A stretch of DNA of 64,000 nucleotides from JBEBVQ01 sp964527735 (GCA_964527735.1 CAZGPG010000009.1:73129-137128); one strand, 5' to 3'; numbered from the stretch's first letter, positions 35,616 through 44,964 are shown. The notes: a model not told the origin generated them from the letters alone. Made by a program: numbers and translations.

Positions 35616-38012
35616 TCAGTTGCGTAAAGGCTTGCCGGTTTTCAGTATACCTTGCAGCCGCTCCAGTGTTTTCCGCTGCCCGGCGAGGCTCAGAAATGTT
35701 TCGCGCTCCAGGTCCAGCAAGTACTGCTCACTGACCAGCGTGGGCTGCGACAGGTCTCCACCGCAAATTACATAAGCCAGCTTTTCTGCGATAAATTTAT
35801 CGTAATCGCTGATATACTGCCCGCGCCACATACCGTGCGTACCTGCCAGCAACGGCCCCAGACCAGCTCGGCCCTGCACTTTAATGTCATTACGCGGGGC
35901 AGGCTGTGTGTACCCCTGACTATGCAGCAGCAGCACTTGTTGTTTGGCATCTGCAATACGCCGGTCAGGATTTACAGAGATGCAATCATACCCGCGACGC
36001 ATAAACCCAAGGTCATACGCTTCATGCGCAGATGTGGATACTTTGGCGGTACCCACGTTAATATACAATTGCTGCAGATAGTTCAGCTCTATATCTTCCT
36101 TTATGTTGCGGTCGGAGGCACGCAACGCCATTTCTTTGGTGCCGCCACCACCGGGTATCAACCCGACGCCCAGCTCTACCAGACCGATATAACTTTCTGC
36201 AGCCGCCTGTACTGCGTCGGCATGCAGGCACATTTCGCAGCCGCCGCCAAGCGTCATGCCGTGTGGCGCCAACACAACGGGAATGCTGCTGTATCGCAGC
36301 CGCATGGTCGTTTGCTGGAATTGCCGTATAGCAAAGTCGAGCTCATCGTATTCCTGCTCGGCAGCAAACATAAAGATCAGGCCCACGTTGGCGCCGGCGC
36401 TGAAGTTGGCGCCAACGTTGGCGATCACAAGTCCCTTATATTTTTCTTCCGCGATGGCCACAGATTTCATCACGCCTTCCAGCACTTCCCCACCGATGCT
36501 GTTCATTTTGGTGCTCCAGCTCAGGGCCACTACATCGTCTCCGATATCATAGAGCTTGCAGGCGCTATTCTTCCAGACGATCTTTTCGTCCAGATGTTCA
36601 AGTATAATGAATGCCTCCGTTGCCGGTAACGGCTTATATGCTTTTGTTGCCGGATCATAATAAACCCGCTTACCGTTTTTGGTTTTATAAAAGGTTTGGT
36701 ATCCGGCGTCAAGCATCTCCTGCACCCAGGGGGCTGCGGTGATCCCGGCCTCTTTCATATCAGACAGTACACGATCTGTACCGAGCGCATCCCAGCTTTC
36801 AAAAGCGCCGATTTCCCAGCCGAATCCGGCTTTTAGCGCATCATCAATCTTATACAAATCGTCGGAGATCTCCGGTATACGATGCGATACATAGGCAAAC
36901 AGCAGGTGATGAAACAACCGGTAAAATTCCCCGGCTTTATCCTGCCCGTTATACAAGATCTTCAGTCTTTCTTTCAGGTCATCAACAGGCTTGGCAACAT
37001 CGAGCGTTGGGAATTTTGTTTTCCGCTTCGGGCCATACTCCATCGTTTCCAGATCAAGGGTAAGAATGGCCTTCTCCGGCCGCTGTATCTTTTTGTAAAA
37101 GCCCTGCCCGGTTTTCTCACCCAGCCATTTGTTGGCGACCATTTTTTCGAGAAAAGGCGGAAGCTGAAAAATATCCCGGGCTTCGTCATCCGGCACATTT
37201 TCCACAAGGCCTTTTGCCACATGCGCCAGTGTGTCGAGACCTACCACATCGCCCGTGCGGAAAGTGGCCGATTTTGGCCTGCCCATCACAGTCCCTGTCA
37301 GCGTGTCTACCTCATCCACATTAAGCCCCAGTTGCTGCATGGCACGAAACACAGCCATAAAGCCGAATATGCCTACCCGGTTTGCAATAAACGCAGGTGT
37401 GTCTTTACATAATATGGTGGTCTTACCGAGATACCGGTCGCCGTAATCCAGCAGGAAATCCAACACTTCCTGACGTGTGTCGGGAGCTGGTATGATCTCG
37501 AGGAGACGCAGATAACGCGGCGGGTTGAAAAAATGCGTACCGCAGAAGTGCTGCCGGAAATCATCGCTCCTGCCTTCGCTCATCAGGTGAATGGGAATGC
37601 CTGATGTATTGGATGTGATCAGCGTGCCGGGCTTGCGGTATTGCTCGATCCGCTCAAATAATTGTTGTTTGATATTCAGGTTTTCGATCACCACCTCTAC
37701 AATCCAGTCGTAGTCTGCAACCCGGTGCAGATCGTCCTCAATATTCCCGGTAGTGATACGGCCGGCTGCCTCCGGTGTATAGATAGCCGAAGGCTTGCTT
37801 TTGAGCATCGCCCGGAGCGCATCATTGACGATGCGGTTCCTGACCAGTGTATGCTCCAGGGCAAGACCCTTTGCTGTCTCAGCAGCATCCGGCTCCTTCG
37901 GTATAATATCCAGCAGCAGCACCTCCACCCCGATACCTGCAAAATGAGCCGCGATCCGGGAACCCATCACCCCCGACCCGATAACTGCGACCTTACGGAT
38001 TGCCCTGTTCAT
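35616..38012 (-). CDS. FadN-type 3-hydroxyacyl-CoA dehydrogenase/enoyl-CoA hydratase
   Basis: The 798-residue product has the order of Bacillus FadN: an N-terminal 3-hydroxyacyl-CoA dehydrogenase (VAVIGSGVMGSRIAAHFAG for NAD, FCGTHFFNPPRYLRLLEIIP with the catalytic His and ITSNTSGIPI) and a C-terminal crotonase domain (GGEVLEGVMKSVAIAEEKYK, HGMTLGGGCEMCLHAD, GLVELGVGLIPGGGGTKE with the catalytic Glu region). It carries the hydration and second oxidation of fatty acid beta-oxidation. The usual partner, an acetyl-CoA acyltransferase, is not next to it in this window. Confidence 0.9.
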   Translation of the reverse strand: MNRAIRKVAVIGSGVMGSRIAAHFAGIGVEVLLLDIIPKEPDAAETAKGLALEHTLVRNRIVNDALRAMLKSKPSAIYTPEAAGRITTGNIEDDLHRVADYDWIVEVVIENLNIKQQLFERIEQYRKPGTLITSNTSGIPIHLMSEGRSDDFRQHFCGTHFFNPPRYLRLLEIIPAPDTRQEVLDFLLDYGDRYLGKTTILCKDTPAFIANRVGIFGFMAVFRAMQQLGLNVDEVDTLTGTVMGRPKSATFRTGDVVGLDTLAHVAKGLVENVPDDEARDIFQLPPFLEKMVANKWLGEKTGQGFYKKIQRPEKAILTLDLETMEYGPKRKTKFPTLDVAKPVDDLKERLKILYNGQDKAGEFYRLFHHLLFAYVSHRIPEISDDLYKIDDALKAGFGWEIGAFESWDALGTDRVLSDMKEAGITAAPWVQEMLDAGYQTFYKTKNGKRVYYDPATKAYKPLPATEAFIILEHLDEKIVWKNSACKLYDIGDDVVALSWSTKMNSIGGEVLEGVMKSVAIAEEKYKGLVIANVGANFSAGANVGLIFMFAAEQEYDELDFAIRQFQQTTMRLRYSSIPVVLAPHGMTLGGGCEMCLHADAVQAAAESYIGLVELGVGLIPGGGGTKEMALRASDRNIKEDIELNYLQQLYINVGTAKVSTSAHEAYDLGFMRRGYDCISVNPDRRIADAKQQVLLLHSQGYTQPAPRNDIKVQGRAGLGPLLAGTHGMWRGQYISDYDKFIAEKLAYVICGGDLSQPTLVSEQYLLDLERETFLSLAGQRKTLERLQGILKTGKPLRN

Positions 38013-38088
38013 AGAAAAATAGATTTATGTACCACAAATTAGCCAAATCCGCCGGAAGCGCCAACTCCGGTCCTCGTTCAGATTATTT

Positions 38089-38150
38089 AATGTGACAAAT
38101 GTGTTGAATGTGGAAAATGTGATAAACACATTCGTCACATTCAACACATT
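38089..38150. repeat. AATGTGACAAATGTG repeat with 15-bp inverted arms, copy 1
   Basis: A 44-base block at 38089-38132 is repeated with one mismatch at 42592-42635. In this copy AATGTGTTGAATGTG (38098-38112) is perfectly inverted at 38136-38150. It lies between the divergent starts of the beta-oxidation gene and purN. It resembles an extragenic palindrome of unknown role. Confidence 0.7.
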
Positions 38151-38171
38151 AAATAGTATTTTGCGCTCAGG

Positions 38172-38738
38172 ATGCATTCACTCATATTATTCGCTTCGGG
38201 CAGGGGTACCAATGTACGTGCCATCATAAACTATTTCAAAGACAACGGCAAAGCGGCCGTATCGCTTATCGTATGCAACAAAGCAGGAGCAGGCGTGCTG
38301 GACATTGCCCGGGAAGAAAATATTCCTTTCCTGCTCGTGGATAAAGACCGTTTTAACAACGATTCGTTTACTACGCAATTACAGGGCTATAATCCGTCGC
38401 TGATCGTGCTGGCAGGATTTCTGTGGAAGCTGCCCGATGACGTTATCCGTGCATTCCCCGACCGGATCATCAACATCCATCCGGCGCTCCTGCCATCTTA
38501 CGGTGGCAAAGGGATGTATGGTGATCATGTGCACAGCGCAGTACTGGCTGCGAAAGAAACAGAATCAGGAATTACCATTCACTACGTCAACGAAGTATAT
38601 GACGACGGGCGGATCGTATTGCAGGCGCGTTGTCCTGTCCCCGCTGAAAATAATGTGCATACGCTGGCCGCACAAATCCATCGGCTGGAGCATTTTTTCT
38701 ATCCACGCACGATAGAATTTTTGCTGGATCATTTGTAA
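38172..38738 (+). CDS. purN: Phosphoribosylglycinamide formyltransferase
   Basis: The 188-residue product starts LILFASGRGTNVRAIINYF and has LIVCNKAGAGVLDIA, LAGFLWKLPDDVIRAF and the catalytic loop IINIHPALLPSYGGKGMYGD with Asn and His, then ITIHYVNEVYDDGRIVLQ with Asp. It transfers the formyl group of 10-formyl-THF to GAR in step three of purine synthesis. The length is normal for bacterial PurN. It is followed by a long palindrome. Confidence 0.93.
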   Translation: MHSLILFASGRGTNVRAIINYFKDNGKAAVSLIVCNKAGAGVLDIAREENIPFLLVDKDRFNNDSFTTQLQGYNPSLIVLAGFLWKLPDDVIRAFPDRIINIHPALLPSYGGKGMYGDHVHSAVLAAKETESGITIHYVNEVYDDGRIVLQARCPVPAENNVHTLAAQIHRLEHFFYPRTIEFLLDHL

Positions 38739-38742
38739 TCTT

Positions 38743-38814
38743 CGTAGAGACGCGATTCATCGCGTCTCCCTCCTGTACAACGATAGCGGAGACGCGATGA
38801 ATCGCGTCTCTACG
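38743..38814. repeat. Paired GTAGAGACGCGA palindromes, locus 2 (27-bp arms)
   Basis: The 27 bases from 38743, starting CGTAGAGACGCGATTCATCG, are perfectly inverted at 38788-38814 with an 18-base loop. Each arm is itself nearly palindromic (GAGACGCGAT...ATCGCGTCTC). It starts 4 bases after the purN stop. A sibling with 26-bp arms is at 45898-45961 and a single unit is at 27390-27419. Confidence 0.8.
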
Positions 38815-38836
38815 AGGAACGTACGTACCCGAAAAT

Positions 38837-38877
38837 CAGGAAGCCCTGCAGAGACATTGCTCTTGCAGGGCTTCCTG
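38837..38877 (-). terminator. Terminator of nrdJ
   Basis: CAGGAAGCCCTGCA at 38837-38850 is perfectly inverted at 38864-38877. Read on the minus strand the hairpin is followed by ATTTTC. It lies 21 bases after the nrdJ stop and can stop transcription from that side. Confidence 0.7.
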
Positions 38878-38898
38878 GCTTACATTTCTGTCTGTGTA

Positions 38899-41800
38899 TT
38901 AACTACAACCCGTTGTTGTACCACAGTTCGGGCACATATAGCAGGTGCCGTTGCGCAGAGTAATGTTACCACAATTCCGGCAGGCGGGCGCATCAGCGCT
39001 GGTGCCCATCAGCTTTTTAGTATCTGCGGAAATGCCGGCGCTGAATGCGACTACCGGCTTGCCCGATGTGATCTTTACGTCTTTTGCAGGCTGCATCTTC
39101 TGAGGCGCCGTAATGCGCACCTGCGACAGCTGCTGCTGAGACGCCCTGACTTCCTCGTCATGTCCGGCCATTCTTTCCGGATCCTGAACATGCACCAGAT
39201 CGTCCCGGTCAAGGTATTCATAGGCCAGCACACGGAAAATATAATCCAGCACGGAGGTAGCCGTTTTGATATTCGGATGCTCTACCACACCCGACGGCTC
39301 GAACCGGGTAAAGATGAACTTGTCAACATATTCTTCCAGCGGCACACCATACTGAAGCCCTACGGAGACAGCAATAGCAAAGCTGTTGAGCAGGCTCCGC
39401 ATCGTGGCGCCCTCTTTGGCCATATCTATAAATATCTCGCCGAGCGTACTGTCGCCGTATTCACCGGTACGCAGGAAGAGCGGCTGGCCGCCGACTTTGC
39501 CTTTGTAGGTGTATCCACGACGTTTGGCCGGTAATTGCTTGCGCTCAACAATGCGGCTAAGCTGGCGTTTCAGTTGTGTATCGGGACTGGCCTGTACACG
39601 TTTGTTCACTTCTTCAAGCAGCTCTTCCACTGTAAGCTGTCCCAGGTCTACAATATTGCCGGCGTTGATGCTTACGCTTTCTTCCGCTTTGCTTTCCTGC
39701 ACTTCATCTCCCGCTTTCTTCTTTTTATCACTCTTATTGCTCAGCGGCTGGCTCAGCTTGGAGCCGTCGCGATACAGGGCACAGGCTTTAAGCGCCAGTT
39801 GCCAGCTCAGGTGATAGCAGTCCTTGATCTCCTCAACCGTAGCCTCGTTGGGCAGGTTGATGGTCTTAGATATAGCGCCGCTGATAAACGGCTGCGTGGC
39901 GCCCATCATACGGATATGGCCATGTGCATGGATATAGCGTTCTCCTTTACGACCGCATTTGTTGGCGCAATCGAAGACGGGCAGATGTTCGGGCTTCAGG
40001 TGTGGAGCGCCTTCGATCATCATCGTACCGCATACATAATCGTTGGCCGCTTCGATCTCATCATCTGTAAAGCCCAGCTCATGCAGCAGGCTAAACTCCA
40101 TATCATAATATTGCTCCGGTTTAAAGCCCAGTCTCTGGAGACATTCTTCTCCAAGATTATACACATTGAACACGAAGCCGATCTCGAAAGCGCTTTCCAC
40201 GGCTGTATCCAGCTTCTTCAGCTCGTCGGCAATAAAGCCTTTTTCGCTCAGGCTCTGGTGGTTGATATAAGGCGACCCGGCAAAGGAACCATGTCCTTTG
40301 GCATATTTTACCATCGCATCGATCTCTTCCGGCTTATAGCCGAGATTCTTTAAAGCAGCAGGAATAGACTGATTAATAATCTTGAAATAACCGCCGCCGG
40401 AGAGCTTCTTAAATTTCACGAGGGCAAAGTCAGGCTCAATACCGGTCGTGTCGCAGTCCATCACCAAACCAATCGTACCGGTAGGTGCGATCACAGTAGC
40501 CTGGGCATTCCTGTAGCCATATTTTTCACCAAGCTGCACAGCTTCATCCCATGCTTTGGTAGCCGCTTTCAGCAGGTAGTCGGGGCAGTATTTTGCATTG
40601 ATGCCTACGGGTTTTATTTCAAGCCCTTCGTAAGCATCGGAAGCATCATAGGCTGCAGCGCGGTGGTTACGCATTACCCGCAGCATATGCTCGCGGTTTT
40701 CGGCAAAACGCGGGAAGGCGCCAAGATGCTTTGCCATTTCAGCGGATGTCTTGTAAGCAACACCATTCATAACGGCCGTTATGGCGCCTGCTATAGCACG
40801 GGCTTCTTCACTGTCGTACGGGATGCCGCTTACCATCAGCATGGAACCGAGGTTGGCAAAACCGAGACCGAGCGTACGGTAGTCGTAGCTGAGCTGTGCT
40901 ACTTCCGGAGAAGGGAATTGCGCCATCAGCACGGATATTTCCAGCACAACGGTCCAGAGGCGTACCATGTACTCAAAGCCTTCCACATCAAATGAGTTGT
41001 CGGATTCATTAAAGAACCTGCGGAGGTTGAGCGAGGCGAGATTACATGCCGTATTGTCGAGGAACATGTATTCCGAGCAGGGATTGGATGCCCGTATGGA
41101 GCCCCCTTCGGGGCAGGTATGCCATTCGTTGATCGTGGTATCATACTGCGTACCGGGGTCGGCGCAGCGCCAGGCCGCATAAGCGATCTTCTCCCATATT
41201 TCGCGGGCCGGCATTTTACGCATTACTTTACCATCGCTCCGCCCGGTCATTTCCCAATCTTCATTATTGGTAAGACGACGGAAAAATTCGTTAGGTATCC
41301 GTACAGAGTTATTGGAGTTCTGACCGGAAACGGTTTTGTAGGCTTCTCCTTCATAATCGGAAGCATACCCGGCAGCGATGAGCGCTGCTACTTTTTTCTC
41401 TTCTTCTACCTTCCAGTCGATAAAATCAACAACTTCCGGATGATCGAGATCGAGGCAGACCATCTTGGCAGCACGCCGTGTGGTACCGCCGCTTTTGATA
41501 GCGCCGGCAGCACGGTCGCCGATCTTCAGAAAGCTCATCAGACCGCTGGAAGTACCACCGCCGGAGAGCTTCTCACCCTCAGCGCGGATATTGGAATAGT
41601 TGGTGCCGACGCCGGAACCGTATTTAAAGATACGTGCTTCACGTACCCAGAGATCCATGATCCCCCCGTCATTGACAAGGTCATCATTCACACTCAGGAT
41701 AAAACAAGCATGAGGCTGAGGACGTTCGTAAGCATTTTTGGAGCGCTCCAGCGTATTGGTTTCAGGGTCTACATAATAATGCCCCTGTGCCTTGCCGTCA

Positions 41801-42249
41801 ATACCATAGCTGTTGTACAGGCCGGTGTTGAACCATTGCGGAGAGTTGGGCGCACAGCTCTGCAGGAGAATGCTGTACACCAGCTCTTCGTAGAATACCT
41901 GTGCATCCTTTTCGGAAGCAAAATAACCGTAACGAACACCCCAGCTCCGCCAGCAGTCAGCCAGCCGGTGGGCTACCTGCTTCACGGAAGACTCACGCCC
42001 CAGGCTGCCATCCGGCTGCGGCACGCCTGCCTTACGGAAATATTTCTGCGCCAGGATATCGGTAGCGATCTGCGACCAGTGACGCGGCACTTCCACATTC
42101 GTCATCTCAAATACCTTCTCGCCGTTGGGGTTGCGGATCACGGAAGTACGGTAATCGTACTCAAACATATCATAAGGGCTTGCACCTTCCCGTGTGTACT
42201 GGCGGGGGAAAGAAAGTCCCTTTGTCTTTTTATTTTTTGTTTCACTCAT
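38899..42249 (-). CDS. nrdJ: Vitamin B12-dependent (class II) ribonucleotide reductase
   Basis: The 1116-residue product has the class II RNR order: N-terminal region with YFASEKDAQVFYEELVYSIL, then SPQWFNTGLY, GVGTNYSNIRAEGEKLSGGG, the active-site NPCSEYMFLDNTACNLASLN (Cys pair and Asn/Glu), PTGTIGLVMDCDTTGIEPDF and a C-terminal tail with zinc cysteines (CRNCGNITL, CYMCPNCGTTTGCS) that carries reducing equivalents. It makes deoxyribonucleotides using adenosylcobalamin, so the cell needs B12. It has no ATP-cone at the N-terminus. Upstream are DnaA-box-like sites. Confidence 0.95.
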   Translation of the reverse strand: MSETKNKKTKGLSFPRQYTREGASPYDMFEYDYRTSVIRNPNGEKVFEMTNVEVPRHWSQIATDILAQKYFRKAGVPQPDGSLGRESSVKQVAHRLADCWRSWGVRYGYFASEKDAQVFYEELVYSILLQSCAPNSPQWFNTGLYNSYGIDGKAQGHYYVDPETNTLERSKNAYERPQPHACFILSVNDDLVNDGGIMDLWVREARIFKYGSGVGTNYSNIRAEGEKLSGGGTSSGLMSFLKIGDRAAGAIKSGGTTRRAAKMVCLDLDHPEVVDFIDWKVEEEKKVAALIAAGYASDYEGEAYKTVSGQNSNNSVRIPNEFFRRLTNNEDWEMTGRSDGKVMRKMPAREIWEKIAYAAWRCADPGTQYDTTINEWHTCPEGGSIRASNPCSEYMFLDNTACNLASLNLRRFFNESDNSFDVEGFEYMVRLWTVVLEISVLMAQFPSPEVAQLSYDYRTLGLGFANLGSMLMVSGIPYDSEEARAIAGAITAVMNGVAYKTSAEMAKHLGAFPRFAENREHMLRVMRNHRAAAYDASDAYEGLEIKPVGINAKYCPDYLLKAATKAWDEAVQLGEKYGYRNAQATVIAPTGTIGLVMDCDTTGIEPDFALVKFKKLSGGGYFKIINQSIPAALKNLGYKPEEIDAMVKYAKGHGSFAGSPYINHQSLSEKGFIADELKKLDTAVESAFEIGFVFNVYNLGEECLQRLGFKPEQYYDMEFSLLHELGFTDDEIEAANDYVCGTMMIEGAPHLKPEHLPVFDCANKCGRKGERYIHAHGHIRMMGATQPFISGAISKTINLPNEATVEEIKDCYHLSWQLALKACALYRDGSKLSQPLSNKSDKKKKAGDEVQESKAEESVSINAGNIVDLGQLTVEELLEEVNKRVQASPDTQLKRQLSRIVERKQLPAKRRGYTYKGKVGGQPLFLRTGEYGDSTLGEIFIDMAKEGATMRSLLNSFAIAVSVGLQYGVPLEEYVDKFIFTRFEPSGVVEHPNIKTATSVLDYIFRVLAYEYLDRDDLVHVQDPERMAGHDEEVRASQQQLSQVRITAPQKMQPAKDVKITSGKPVVAFSAGISADTKKLMGTSADAPACRNCGNITLRNGTCYMCPNCGTTTGCS

Positions 42250-42329
42250 ATGGGTAAATATTATCGGTGGAGGTTTTAATAAGGATGTTCAGCGAAAATA
42301 AATCTTAAAACCGGACACGGGATAATAAG

Positions 42330-42351
42330 TTATCCAGCCCACTGTGGATAA
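42330..42351. promoter_or_regulatory. DnaA-box-like pair upstream of nrdJ
   Basis: TGTGGATAA at 42343-42351 is the exact reverse complement of the consensus DnaA box TTATCCACA. TTATCCAGC at 42330-42338 is a close variant on the other strand, so the two point toward each other. They lie 80 to 100 bases upstream of the nrdJ start. DnaA controls ribonucleotide reductase genes in E. coli (nrdAB); a similar role here is inferred. Confidence 0.45.
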
Positions 42352-42591
42352 AAATTACCACAAATTTCCTTTTCAAAAAATAGGAAAAAAGTTAAATCAT
42401 ATCAGGTTAAATTGACCCGCTCCAACTAATTAATTAGCAAAATATTAGATAAAACATCTGTGAAATATCATCCCGACCATATGCAATAAAAAAATCATTC
42501 CAGATAACGGAATAAGAAAAACAACAACATATGCTGTGCTAAAAATGGTACGTGGATTGTTGTCGCGAAATGTTAAAAAACAGTTCAAATC

Positions 42592-42635
42592 AATGTGACA
42601 AATGTGTTGAATGTGGGAAATGTGATAAACACATT
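42592..42635. repeat. AATGTGACAAATGTG repeat, copy 2
   Basis: This 44-base block differs from 38089-38132 by one base (GTGGG for GTGGA). Here the right half ends TTTTCCACATT, which pairs with AATGTGGGAAA imperfectly. It lies just downstream of the fabG stop. Confidence 0.7.
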
Positions 42636-42647
42636 TTCCACATTTAG

Positions 42648-43379
42648 CTACGTATACAACCCGCCATTCACCGATATCACCTGCCCGGTAATATAGGAGG
42701 CCTGCCGGGAAGCCAGGAATCCGACCAGGTTCGCTACTTCTTCCGGGTTGCCGAAACGCTGCATGGGAATAAGCCGCGCCAGCTCTTTTTCGTTTAATTC
42801 TTCCGTCATATCCGTTTTCACAAAACCGGGTGCTACGGCGTTTACTGTAATATTTCTTTTGGCAATCTCCTGCGCCAGTGCTTTGGTAGCGCCGATCATA
42901 CCACCTTTGGCGGCAGAATAATTCACTTGTCCGGGCATTCCTTTCAGCCCGCTCAGCGATACCATATTTACGATCCGGCCATAACGGTGCATCAGCATAG
43001 GCGTCAGCACCTGCCGGGTAACGTGGTACATGCCCTGCAGGCTGGTATCCAGCACACTATCCCATTGCTCGTCTGTCATCGACATCAGCAGTGTATCCTG
43101 GCGGATACCGGCGTTATTCACCAATACCTCGATGATCTTATCCGGGTACTGTTCCTGCCAGGCGCCGAGCGCCTGTCTTACTTCTTCACGGTTACCGACG
43201 TCAAACCCGAGAGTCTCTGCTTCTGTACCCTGCGCACGAACGAGCCGGGCGGCTTCTTCTGCAGCTTCTTTATTCCCCTTGTAATTGATCAAAACAGGAT
43301 AGCCAGCTGCTGCAAGCCGCAGACATACTGCGCGGCCAATACCCCGCGATCCACCGGTAACAAGTGCATATGGTTGCAT
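42648..43379 (-). CDS. fabG: 3-oxoacyl-ACP reductase, FabG type
   Basis: The 243-residue product is a short-chain dehydrogenase: ALVTGGSRGIGRAVCLRLAA binds NADPH, LVNNAGIRQDTLLMSM has the NNAG motif, and the catalytic Ser-Tyr-Lys are in IVNMVSLSGLKGMPGQVNYS and NYSAAKGGM. It reduces 3-ketoacyl-ACP. The fit to a flexirubin-pigment FabG comes from its overlap with the ammonia-lyase gene (4-base gap), since those two genes occur together in the flexirubin cluster of Flavobacterium and Chitinophaga. A general fatty acid role cannot be excluded. Confidence 0.85.
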   Translation of the reverse strand: MQPYALVTGGSRGIGRAVCLRLAAAGYPVLINYKGNKEAAEEAARLVRAQGTEAETLGFDVGNREEVRQALGAWQEQYPDKIIEVLVNNAGIRQDTLLMSMTDEQWDSVLDTSLQGMYHVTRQVLTPMLMHRYGRIVNMVSLSGLKGMPGQVNYSAAKGGMIGATKALAQEIAKRNITVNAVAPGFVKTDMTEELNEKELARLIPMQRFGNPEEVANLVGFLASRQASYITGQVISVNGGLYT

Positions 43380-43383
43380 GGCG

Positions 43384-44964
43384 TTACAATGTTTTATCGC
43401 TTTCCAGTTCGGTAAGCTGTCGTTTAAAATGTGTGATTACATCCGTATCCGCCAGCCATTCCTTTACCTGCCGCAGGTTGTGCGATGGTGAAAAATCTTC
43501 GCTGAAGAACGGGATATGCGCCCGGATGCCTTTATATAACCAGGCGGTAGCCGGAGAGAGCTTTCCGGCAATACCGCGTATATCTATCGCCTGGGCGATT
43601 GCCACCGCTTCCACGGCCAGCACTTCATAGGTATTATCGATAACGCGGCTGCACATCAGGGCAGCATTGCAGCCCATGCTCACAATATCCTGATTGTCGT
43701 TATTATTGGGAATGCTGTGTATATACACCGGATTGCTGAGCGCCTGGTTTTCGGCTACGGTGGAGGTAGCGGGGTATTGCATCCCCTGGATCCCGAAGTT
43801 AAGTCCCAGCCGGCCCGCATTGGCAAAAGGCGGCAGTTTCCGGTTCAGCGCAGGATTGAGGATAAAGTTCAACTGGCGCTCGGCCAGCATCGAAAGCTTG
43901 GTAACGGCGATCTTGAGCTTATCCATCTCCAGCCCGATATAGTCGCCATGAAAATTACCGCCGTGAAATACATTCCCGTTTTTGCGGTCGATCACAGGAT
44001 TGTCATTCACTGAATTGAGCTCGTCGGTCACTACCGTTTCGGCATTGATCACGGTATCCAGCACAGGGCCGAGTATCTGCGGCACACAACGGAGCGAATA
44101 ATATTCCTGTACATTATCAGCCAGCACATTATCCGTGATCTTCTTTTCGTAGAGATGCTCATGACGTTTGCGCAGCAATTTGCTCCTTTCCCCGAATACG
44201 CGCATCCAGTAAGCGACCTGCCGCTGCCCTTTATGTTGCTTTACCTGGTTGAGGTTTTCGGAGAAATGATCGTCATATGCCTCCATCAGCTCATTTACCA
44301 TCAGCGAAAGCAACAGCGACCATATCACGAGGCGGTGCGCCATGATCACATTCACCCCTCCGATGCCGGTCATGGCTGAAGTGCCGTTTAATATGGCCAG
44401 CCCCTCCCGAATATGGATACCTAACGGCTGCAATCCCAGCTTTTTATACACATAAGCAGCCTTCACGATCTTGCCGCCATAAATAAATTCCCCTTCACCG
44501 ACCAGTCCCAGCGCCAGGTGCGCCAGTTGCACCAGGTCGCCGCTGGCGCCCACGCCGCCATGTGCATAAATGCAGGGATAGGCTTCTGCGTTGATCAGCG
44601 CTGTCAGCAAAGTCACCGTATCCGTGTGTACGCCGGAGTAGCCGAGCAGCAGCGTGTTTAGCCGTGCCAGCATCAGTGCGCGTGTATGACGGGGTTCCAG
44701 CAATTGACCCATACCCGAACTATGGCTGCGGATCAGGTTATATTGCAAAGCGCGGCAGTCTGCGTCATCGATCCGGTACTGGGCCATCGGGCCGAAGCCG
44801 GTATTGATACCATAGATCAGCTTATCCCGTGAAAACGATTTCAGGAAATCATAGCTTTGGCGTACCTCCTTCAATGCGGACGCGCTGATATTGATTTGTT
44901 TCTGTTGCAGAATGATTTGTTCAAATGCAGCAAGATCAAGCTTTTTTCCGCTTAGGGGGATCAT
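43384..44964 (-). CDS. Tyrosine/histidine ammonia-lyase family enzyme, flexirubin type
   Basis: Starting at 44964 (MIPLSGKKLDLAAFEQIILQ), the 526-residue product has the MIO-forming Ala-Ser-Gly in HGGVGASGDLVQLAHLAL, YGINTGFGPMAQYRI, YNLIRSHSSGMGQ, EYYSLRCVPQILGPVLD and SIPNNNDNQDIVSMG. From recall these segments match the Flavobacterium johnsoniae tyrosine ammonia-lyase much more closely than hutH. It would deaminate tyrosine to 4-coumarate, the starter of the aryl-polyene part of flexirubin. Substrate needs testing; histidine is the alternative. No other hut gene is near, and the only co-transcribed neighbour is fabG. Confidence 0.85.
   Translation of the reverse strand: MIPLSGKKLDLAAFEQIILQQKQINISASALKEVRQSYDFLKSFSRDKLIYGINTGFGPMAQYRIDDADCRALQYNLIRSHSSGMGQLLEPRHTRALMLARLNTLLLGYSGVHTDTVTLLTALINAEAYPCIYAHGGVGASGDLVQLAHLALGLVGEGEFIYGGKIVKAAYVYKKLGLQPLGIHIREGLAILNGTSAMTGIGGVNVIMAHRLVIWSLLLSLMVNELMEAYDDHFSENLNQVKQHKGQRQVAYWMRVFGERSKLLRKRHEHLYEKKITDNVLADNVQEYYSLRCVPQILGPVLDTVINAETVVTDELNSVNDNPVIDRKNGNVFHGGNFHGDYIGLEMDKLKIAVTKLSMLAERQLNFILNPALNRKLPPFANAGRLGLNFGIQGMQYPATSTVAENQALSNPVYIHSIPNNNDNQDIVSMGCNAALMCSRVIDNTYEVLAVEAVAIAQAIDIRGIAGKLSPATAWLYKGIRAHIPFFSEDFSPSHNLRQVKEWLADTDVITHFKRQLTELESDKTL

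Larger units (their letters stand above)
42250..42647. other. Long region upstream of nrdJ
   Basis: 398 bases without a gene separate nrdJ (start 42249) from fabG (stop 42648), both on the minus strand. It contains two convergent DnaA-box-like 9-mers, an AT-rich tract and the second copy of the 44-base repeat. I looked for a cobalamin riboswitch and saw none. The promoter should be here. Confidence 0.5.

Noticed and set aside
35652..36629. 325-codon plus-strand frame opposite the beta-oxidation gene
   Set aside because: It is antisense to well-supported catalytic motifs; high GC and codon bias open such shadow frames.
41119..42279. 386-codon plus-strand frame opposite nrdJ
   Set aside because: Antisense to the class II RNR N-terminus; no protein-like motifs or start signal.
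42250..42647. Cobalamin riboswitch upstream of nrdJ
   Set aside because: I searched for a B12-box-like conserved core and saw none; only DnaA-like boxes and repeats are present.
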